Assembly (NCBI GenBank): GCA_964058805.1
Contig: CAXKVV010001472.1
Span: 1 to 28,570 of the forward strand
Length of the DNA: 28,570 nt
DNA from: Schoenoplectus triqueter
Lineage: Eukaryota; Streptophyta; Magnoliopsida; Poales; Cyperaceae
Direction: 5' to 3'
Shown here: positions 22,275-28,570 of the stretch, one piece after another
How positions within the stretch are numbered: the first letter of the stretch is position 1
Layout: each line of letters begins with the position of its first letter
Translations under genes and position numbers: made by a program
The notes under the pieces: model-generated
Databases searched by the model: none
Seen by the model: the letters and a program-made list of their open reading frames with translations, nothing else
What the model was told of the DNA's origin: nothing

Positions 22275-23211
22275 CTAGCAATATATGTTTTTTTTTTGCA
22301 AAATATATATATTTTTTAAAAAAAATGTATAGTATTGGATGTAATAAAAGTTTGAAATAGATTAGAATGGGTCTTACAAATTGATTTTCTTTTCATGTAC
22401 AGCGTCATAATTTGCATTGCTACTTCTTTCTAGATTGATTAATGTCAGTATTCAGTAATTGACACAAACATAAAGGTACTATTTTTTAGTTTTTTACCCG
22501 ATTATTTGGACATGATCTAGTTTGAAAATATATTCAATTAAATTATGGGTGCAATTATAAAATTAACATTTTAACACTTGATCTGAATTCTAGCTGAACC
22601 GATATTGTAATGGGTGGGTGACATATGAATTTGATTTAATTATCTTATTCATAATGAATCCAATCCGACACACATATCAATACTAAATATATACTATCAG
22701 TACAAATATGTATAATTTAATTAATATAAAAACTTAAGAGCGGCTAAGAAAAGGATTGATTGAGATTTGTGAAATTAGGGAAAAACTTGTTTGTGATTTG
22801 TGAATCTGAAGGCGCACAATATTACTTATCTACCATTGAACAACATGATGCATTATGATCCATTACATACAAACTATCGAGATTATATATAACTAATAAA
22901 GTAAAGAATACAGTATTTACATCAATATATAAATTCTATAAACAATAGGATAAATTTTTTTCATCAATAAATCATGTGAATTCCGATTATGAATTTCCAT
23001 TGACAATCCCAAGGAGAACTATTAGCAGTTGAACAATATCTTTCATGCAGTTACCATGAAAGATATTGTTAATTTTACGTCGGTCTGTATATTAAAATTA
23101 ATTATCTCGGAGTTAACACATTAGAAGCTTCACTGTTTAATATATTGTTATTCATAGTTGACACTAAATTAATTTATATGAGATCTACAACTTATTTTTT
23201 AGATTTAGGTC
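22275..23211. other. AT-rich intergenic stretch
   Basis: Apart from the perfect hairpin at 23032-23070, nothing is recognised. Confidence 0.5.
23032..23070. repeat. Perfect 16-bp inverted repeat with 7-base loop
   Basis: AACAATATCTTTCATG, loop CAGTTAC, then CATGAAAGATATTGTT. The pairing does not extend beyond the arms, and no element ends are visible around it. Confidence 0.9.
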
Positions 23212-23219
23212 ATCCTGCT

Positions 23220-23775
23220 TAGGGGTGTAAATGGATTGGATACGGACGGATAATGATCTTACTATATCCATATCCGTTATAATTTTTCGGATACGGATTT
23301 GGATACAGATATGAATCAGATATTCGACGGATATCCGAATACGGATTGGACATTGGACGGATATAAACACGAATATAAATATATTTTGGATATTAAATAA
23401 AAATATTATAGAAAATAATTGCATACTTTTTTGATAGAATTATTAATTATTATTATATTAATAATTCAAATATATCAATGAAATATATAAAAATATGATA
23501 CATTAACACAAATTAGATACAAAATAAATTAGAATTATAATGTATACTAAAAATCTAATTAAAAAATATATAATAGAAATATTTCATATACTCATTCCAA
23601 TAAAATAAGATAATATCGGATTGGATACATTCAGATAGTTTAGGATATTGATGAATAATAACTAAATGGTCAGATACGAATATCTCTGAATACGGATATA
23701 AATCGAATAATTTTCATTATTTTTTGGATCATATCACACATAAAATCAAATATTATCGTATCCGTTAAACCCCTA
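23220..23775 (+). mobile_element. hAT-type non-autonomous element, copy 3
   Basis: It starts TAGGGGTGTAAATGGATT and ends with the complement of TAGGGGTTTAACGGATAC. The flanking octamers are ATCCTGCT (23212-23219) and GTCCTGCT (23776-23783), one change apart. Internal GGATACGGAT and ATTAAATAAAAATATTATA segments match copies 1 and 2, and it has the same orientation. Confidence 0.87.
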
Positions 23776-23783
23776 GTCCTGCT

Positions 23784-25060
23784 GCAAAATTTTAGTTGAT
23801 GTTGAAGCTGGCTGCCCTTATTAATCTAGTAAAAAGAAAGCTTTAGCCTATATATTATGATGGAAAATTAACAAATTGAACTTAATTTAAGAAAAAGGGG
23901 CTTTTCTTTATTTTGAGATGTGTGGTTGCCATGAAGTCTTGAATCTTGGTTTGGTCAATGAACGAATATAAATTTAAAGTAATTAGAAGAGAAGAAAAAA
24001 CCGTCCATCCTTTAATGAGATCACCTACCAAGTGGAAAGACAGTACTTTATATAATGTGCTCTTAAAATGGTCCGAATTTTGGGCTATATCTTTTTGGTG
24101 TAGTCAACTCTTTGAATTTCTGACAAGAAAGTCCAATAAATTATTGCCTACATAATATATTCCAATTAATTTTCGATCATGATCTACTCATAAAAAATAT
24201 TTTACTAAGAGAAAGGTTTCAAAGAGATTTTTCTGCCACAAAATATCACAAAATAATTTATATTTTAAAATTTGACACACAAATTTTAATTCGAAACCGC
24301 CTCCTTTGTTAATTTCCATGGAAGATGAATGTTTGTACATTTTTTTTATGATTTTTAGAGTTCATTGTATGTTTAAATCAGGGGTAAAAAAAGAATGATT
24401 TTAGTTAACTATGATTGTTTTATTTTAATACATTAATTTTTTTTTTGACTTCTTGATCTAGCATAAAAAGAACTCCAAAGACCATGAAAATTTACATACA
24501 TATATCTTCCACAAAATTAACAACATAAATTGTGTGAATTTGAAATGTTGTGGCACTAAACGTTAATAACATTGGAACTATTTTTCTTTACTAATTATAT
24601 ATTGGTAACTGACGTTATGTTATTTATTGGGAGCATATTGTTGCAAAAATGGGATCACATGTTGCATGAAAAAGAAAAATGACTTCAGTTATGAAAATAT
24701 CTACTGAAAATGCTTAAATTAGTTTTATATTTGCACGGTTGCATCGATGATCATTTTTTGTCGTGTAACTCGACATATAAAATATTTGAAACGTGGAAAT
24801 TAAACCCAAATACGAGGCATGGTGTTCAGTCCTTCATATTTAAAACTTGGTTTCTTTGAAATTTCCCAAAGACTTCCAATTTAGTAGGGACAACACAGTA
24901 CCAATAAAATTAACCTACAGAAAGAAAATAAAAAGCATCCCAATTAATATTACCATTGGATATACACCCATAGCAACTGCAAAATATGTGTGAGTTGTTT
25001 AACCATTTGAAAATCAATATCTAGTATCTTTTTGTCTTTACCCTCCTCATCTTTTCCTAA
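23784..25060. other. Upstream region of the AMT1 gene
   Basis: AT-rich sequence with no recognised gene between hAT copy 3 and the AMT1 TATA box. It presumably contains the gene's distal promoter, but no nitrogen-response element could be named from sequence alone. The hAT copy ends about 1.3 kb before the TATA box. Confidence 0.5.
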
Positions 25061-25067
25061 TATAAAG
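25061..25067 (+). promoter_or_regulatory. TATA box of the AMT1 gene
   Basis: TATAAAG lies 96 bp before the AMT1 start codon. With a usual plant spacing of about 30 bp, transcription would begin near 25090-25098, giving a leader of roughly 65-75 bases. The transcription start is inferred. Confidence 0.75.
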
Positions 25068-25162
25068 CAGCCTCTCCCTCTAATCACTCTGGCTCCACCA
25101 ATTAAAATTCTCTCTCCCCACAACATCGACCAAAACCATTCTCATTTCAGTCTCCAGTCGTC
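25068..25162 (+). other. Core promoter and short CT-rich 5' leader of AMT1
   Basis: This stretch is pyrimidine-rich (for example CTCTCCCTC and TTCTCTCTCCCC), as in many strongly expressed plant genes. It contains no ATG before the AMT1 start, so no upstream ORF is available for translational control. Confidence 0.6.
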
Positions 25163-25376
25163 ATGTCGACCTGCTCAGCTGACCTGGCGTCAATGCTCAG
25201 TGGCGCTGGCAATGCGACCGGCGCCGCTGCTTTGATATGCAGCCAGTTCGACTCAATCACAAACCAGTTCACCGACACGGCGTATGCCATCGACTCCACT
25301 TACCTCCTCTTCTCTGCTTACCTTGTCTTTGCCATGCAGCTCGGTTTTGCCATGCTCTGTGCCGGCTCTGTGCGCA

Positions 25377-25407
<31 letters not shown>

Positions 25408-26677
25408 TGTCCTTGATGCTTGCGCCGGTGCTCTCTTCTATTATCTATTCGGGTTTGCATTCGCATTCGGAACACCTTCTAATGCCTTCATCGGGAAGCA
25501 CTTCTTTGGTCTCAAGAAGGTTCCTCAGATCGGGTTTGACTACCCGTTCTTTCTTTATCAGTGGGCCTTTGCCATTGCTGCTGCTGGTATCACTTCTGGG
25601 TCGATAGCCGAGAGGACCCAGTTTGTCGCTTATCTCATTTACTCTGCTTTCCTTACCGGGTTCGTTTATCCGGTAGTGTCCCACTGGTTCTGGTCTGCTG
25701 ATGGCTGGGCCGCTGCCGGCAGAAACTTGGATGAGACGCTCTTATTCAAGTCTGGTGTAATTGATTTTGCCGGTTCGGGTGTTGTGCACATGGTCGGCGG
25801 TATTGCTGGCCTCTGGGGTGCGCTCATCGAGGGTCCCCGTATTGGACGCTTCGATCATGCCGGCCGCTTGGTGGCTCTACGTGGCCACAGTGCTTCCTTG
25901 GTTGTACTTGGCACCTTCCTTCTCTGGTTTGGCTGGTACGGCTTCAACCCAGGGTCTTTCACTGTAATTGACAAGAGTTACGGGCCATCCGGGTCAATCA
26001 ACGGTCAATGGTCGGCTGTTGGTCGTACAGCCGTGACCACTACTCTTGCTGGTAGTGTTGCTGGTTTGACCACACTTTTTGGCAAGCGCCTTCAGACCGG
26101 TCATTGGAATGTGATCGATGTTTGCAATGGGCTCCTTGGTGGGTTCGCGGCAATCACCTCAGGTTGCTCTGTGGTTGACCCGTGGGCTGCTGTCATTTGT
26201 GGTTTTGTCTCAGCTTGGGTCTTAATTGGAGGCAATGTACTCGCTGCCAAGTTGAAGTTTGACGACCCGCTAGAGGCTACTCAGTTGCATGGTGGTTGCG
26301 GTGCATGGGGAATCATCTTCACCGCTCTGTTTGCACGGGAGAAGTATGTGAACCAGGTCTACCCGGGCCGCTCTGGTCGTCCTTACGGTCTCTTCATGGG
26401 AGGCGGTGGTCGGCTGTTGGGTGCCCATATCGTGGCAATTTTGGCCATAGCTGGATGGGTTAGTGCAACCATGGCGCCTTTGTTCTTCCTCCTGAATAAG
26501 CTCGGATTGCTTAGGATTTCGGCCGAAGATGAGATGGCCGGTATGGATGTGACTCGCCATGGTGGGATGGCATACGTCTACACTGATGAGGATTCTGGTA
26601 AGAATAGAGACGGTTTCATGCTTAGATCGGCTCAGGGCAAGGTTGATCCGGGTGACACTGCACCAGCTGACGTGTAA
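25163..26677 (+). CDS. AMT1: AMT1-family high-affinity ammonium transporter, intact and intronless
   Basis: This 504-residue protein belongs to the plant AMT1 branch of the AMT/Mep/Rh family, plasma-membrane trimers that bring ammonium into the cell. The length matches the roughly 500 residues usual for the family, and the lack of introns is typical of AMT1 genes. A short outward-facing N-terminus with Cys4, Cys26 and a possible N-glycosylation site at Asn17 precedes about 11 hydrophobic segments (roughly residues 45-450). Pore residues seen by family alignment are Asp201 and His209 ([13 protein letters not shown]), Phe256 ([11 protein letters not shown]) and His376 (LHGGCGAWG), corresponding to E. 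coli AmtB D160, H168, F215 and H318. The cytosolic tail keeps the [12 protein letters not shown] motif; Gly460 and Thr464 match Arabidopsis AMT1;1 G456 and T460, the latter a phosphorylation switch that closes the trimer. This ATG is the first after the TATA box, has G at -3, and gives the usual AMT1 N-terminus. The gene is much richer in GC than its flanks. The family call is secure; the exact paralogue number (1;1, 1;2 or 1;3) is not. Confidence 0.97.
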
Positions 26678-26710
26678 TTTTGAGCTAATCACCTATTGAC
26701 ACGTGGATGG

Positions 26711-26743
<33 letters not shown>
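26711..26743 (+). repeat. (GT)n(GA)n compound microsatellite in the AMT1 3' flank
   Basis: A run of GT units passes directly into a run of GA units about 35 bp after the AMT1 stop codon, so it probably lies in the 3' UTR. A G-box-like ACACGTGG core sits just before it, near 26699. No canonical AATAAA signal was seen in the next few hundred bases. Confidence 0.8.
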
Positions 26744-28570
26744 CGGGGCGGAGGGTCATGATCTAGTTGGGAGGGTGATTATTTGTGTGGAGCACTTGAA
26801 CTCCATTTGCATGATAATAGCTAGAGGGGGTTTAGGGGTCGGAAGTGTGTAAGTTACGTGTGATAGATTTTAATTCTCTTATTGGCACTTGATATATAAT
26901 TAAATTTCCATTTTATGATCCTTTTTCTTGTGGTTCAGTTTCAAACTTTACAAAATTTTGGTTTTCTCGCGGTGTTGGGATTCTTGGCATGAGGTTCTTG
27001 GATCTTTGTCACGGTTGGTATAAGTTGAGATGATGAGATCGATCAATGCACGGTTCATTTTCTTTTCTTTTTTCATAATGTTCTTCCGTCTTGTGTTTAT
27101 AAAGTTGGATGATCCTTTTTCTATCATTCACATATCTTTCATGGTTTTGGTTTTCCAACCGCATGATGCCTTGTCATTTTCTTATACAGTCATCACCAAC
27201 GCTGATGTACAAAAAAAAAAATTCAGTTATTTAATTAAGACAATGTTTTTACCATTTTAGTTTTATTTATTTAATTGAGCTGTTGGCTTCGGAATCAATT
27301 GAGAAACCTCTACAGGGCTTTGCACAGTGAGAATTATTGTGGTACCCCCCATGAGACACGTATGACGTAGACAATATGTTTACGAAAATGATTTGCGTCC
27401 ACTCAATATTTCCATCTCATTTGGATTATAAAATTTGAATATCGGACATAATTGTTAACAGAGAAAATATATTTGTCAAAAGAAATATCATATTTATTAA
27501 AAAAAACAAACATAATTGTTAAACAAAACACATATTTCTTTATCATACCGTGTAAAATTTCAATTTCATATACAACATAAAAGTTGAATGACTGATATAA
27601 TTATTAACTATAATAATATATTATATAATAAAATACTCATATTTGTTAAACAAAATATATAATTATTAAATATAAAAATTTAACAATCTTTTAATAAATG
27701 TGATGTTTTATTTAATATATATATATATATATCATTAACATTTATATACTGGGTACTCCTCTCAATGTTCATATCCGTTTAATAAATAATGTAACACGAT
27801 ATGAGGTGTGCTCGCTCAACCCTCATATATTTATTTCAATATTCGAAAAAGAGAGTTTCACGATGGACAATACAAGCAATACAAGTAATACCCGAATCAT
27901 AACTGATAAGCTGTGATTAATACAATACAAGCAATACAAGTAGCGTATAACTGATAAGTCGCCATCAACTTATATATGTATTCAGAAGATGCAGTTGCAA
28001 TCTCTTCATTTTTGGTGCATACCCATTTTTATTTTTTTAAGATTTTAACGACCTGAACATTAAAACTCAAATGTTAAAACAAATTTGTTAGATATGATCT
28101 CCAAAAAAATATAATTTTTATTATATAAGTCTAAAATTCATTAAGAAAAACACAACAAAAGCCCCCAGCTTAGTACAGGTTTTTTGACACATTGAATGTG
28201 TGTGAACAGCATCGGAAATCATAGACAATCAACCGTACATAATTAATCATTGACATTGAGCAGCCGAAGCACAAACATTATTCATTTATTTGTTGATATA
28301 ACGAGAGAAAATATGGGGGGAAAGTAATAAGACAATAAAAATAGTGAAGCACGTGTAGCATGGGCATGTAGTTCGAGTCAAGTACTCAACCTTGCATCTC
28401 CACTTCCACATATCTTTCAATTCATGGTGGGATTCTGTCTGAGTGGTTTCTCCACTTGGATCATGGATCATGCATCATGCTTTGTCTTTTTCTTGGTCGC
28501 GGTGAATTATTTTATTTGTACCGTTTCTCGTGTTCTACGATGGGAATCACATGTGCCTAATAAATTTTGT
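26744..28570. other. AMT1 3' flank and AT-rich intergenic stretch
   Basis: The first few hundred bases probably include the AMT1 transcript end. Later there is a TA microsatellite (27714-27732). Motifs of the form TTGTTAAACAAAA recur between 27500 and 27660, and a duplicated segment lies at 27867-27961. No gene was recognised to the window end. Confidence 0.5.
27867..27961. repeat. Imperfect tandem duplication, ~55-bp unit
   Basis: A 21-bp stretch built from ACAATACAAGCAATACAAG occurs exactly at 27867-27887 and 27922-27942. Each is followed by ATAACTGATAAG. Confidence 0.85.

Noticed and set aside
25032..25235. Plus-strand frame overlapping the AMT1 start
   Set aside because: It lacks an ATG start and runs in another frame through the CT-rich leader; there is no upstream ATG after the TATA box.
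25445..25684. Minus-strand frame within AMT1
   Set aside because: Shadow of the transporter gene.
26270..26692. 140-codon minus-strand frame over the AMT1 3' part
   Set aside because: It is the antisense shadow of the AMT1 coding sequence.
27867..27961. Possible CRISPR-like repeat
   Set aside because: Only two imperfect units in a plant nuclear context; a simple tandem duplication explains it.

Overview
The window looks like nuclear DNA from a flowering plant. It is very AT-rich, with long intergenic spans, simple-sequence repeats and many transposable-element families typical of plants: copia LTR, CACTA, Ac-like hAT, hAT-type MITEs, and palindromic MITEs. It holds one clearly intact gene, an intronless AMT1-type ammonium transporter near the right end (25163-26677, + strand). 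The species cannot be told from the sequence alone. No bacterial, organellar, CRISPR, rRNA or tRNA signal was seen.

Layout. 1-1268: a long palindromic element, cut by the window edge and split by a second insertion (463-1247) flanked by a duplicated TACATTAATG. 1252-1401 (-): an exon-like open fragment of unknown family. 2810-6800: a copia-type LTR element with two recognisable LTRs, a tRNA-iMet-like primer binding site and a polypurine tract, but no coding capacity inside. 6801-9827: intergenic, with short repeats only. 9828-10708: one CACTA/EnSpm end between diverged direct repeats. 10803-10999, 11403-11754 and 12598-12920: three palindromic MITE-like elements. 12989-15841: a 2.85-kb Ac-like hAT element carrying a decayed BED-type transposase on the minus strand. 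15850-17966: intergenic, with a dispersed direct repeat and microsatellites.

17967-23775: a cluster of hAT-type non-autonomous elements starting TAGGGGTG. Three belong to one family and lie in the same orientation; a fourth is only a weak remnant. One copy is itself interrupted by a G-run-rich hAT element with a perfect 8-bp target duplication. 23784-25162: upstream region of the AMT1 gene, ending in a clear TATA box and a short CT-rich leader. 26678-28570: the AMT1 3' flank, with a GT/GA microsatellite, then AT-rich sequence.

The genes do not form a pathway: one housekeeping nutrient transporter sits beside roughly 25 kb of transposon-derived and unassigned intergenic DNA. I did not find a convincing new biological system. 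The points most worth checking are the ORF-less LTR element, the nested insertions, the exon-like fragment at 1252-1401 and the nearly cytosine-free block at 9876-10052.
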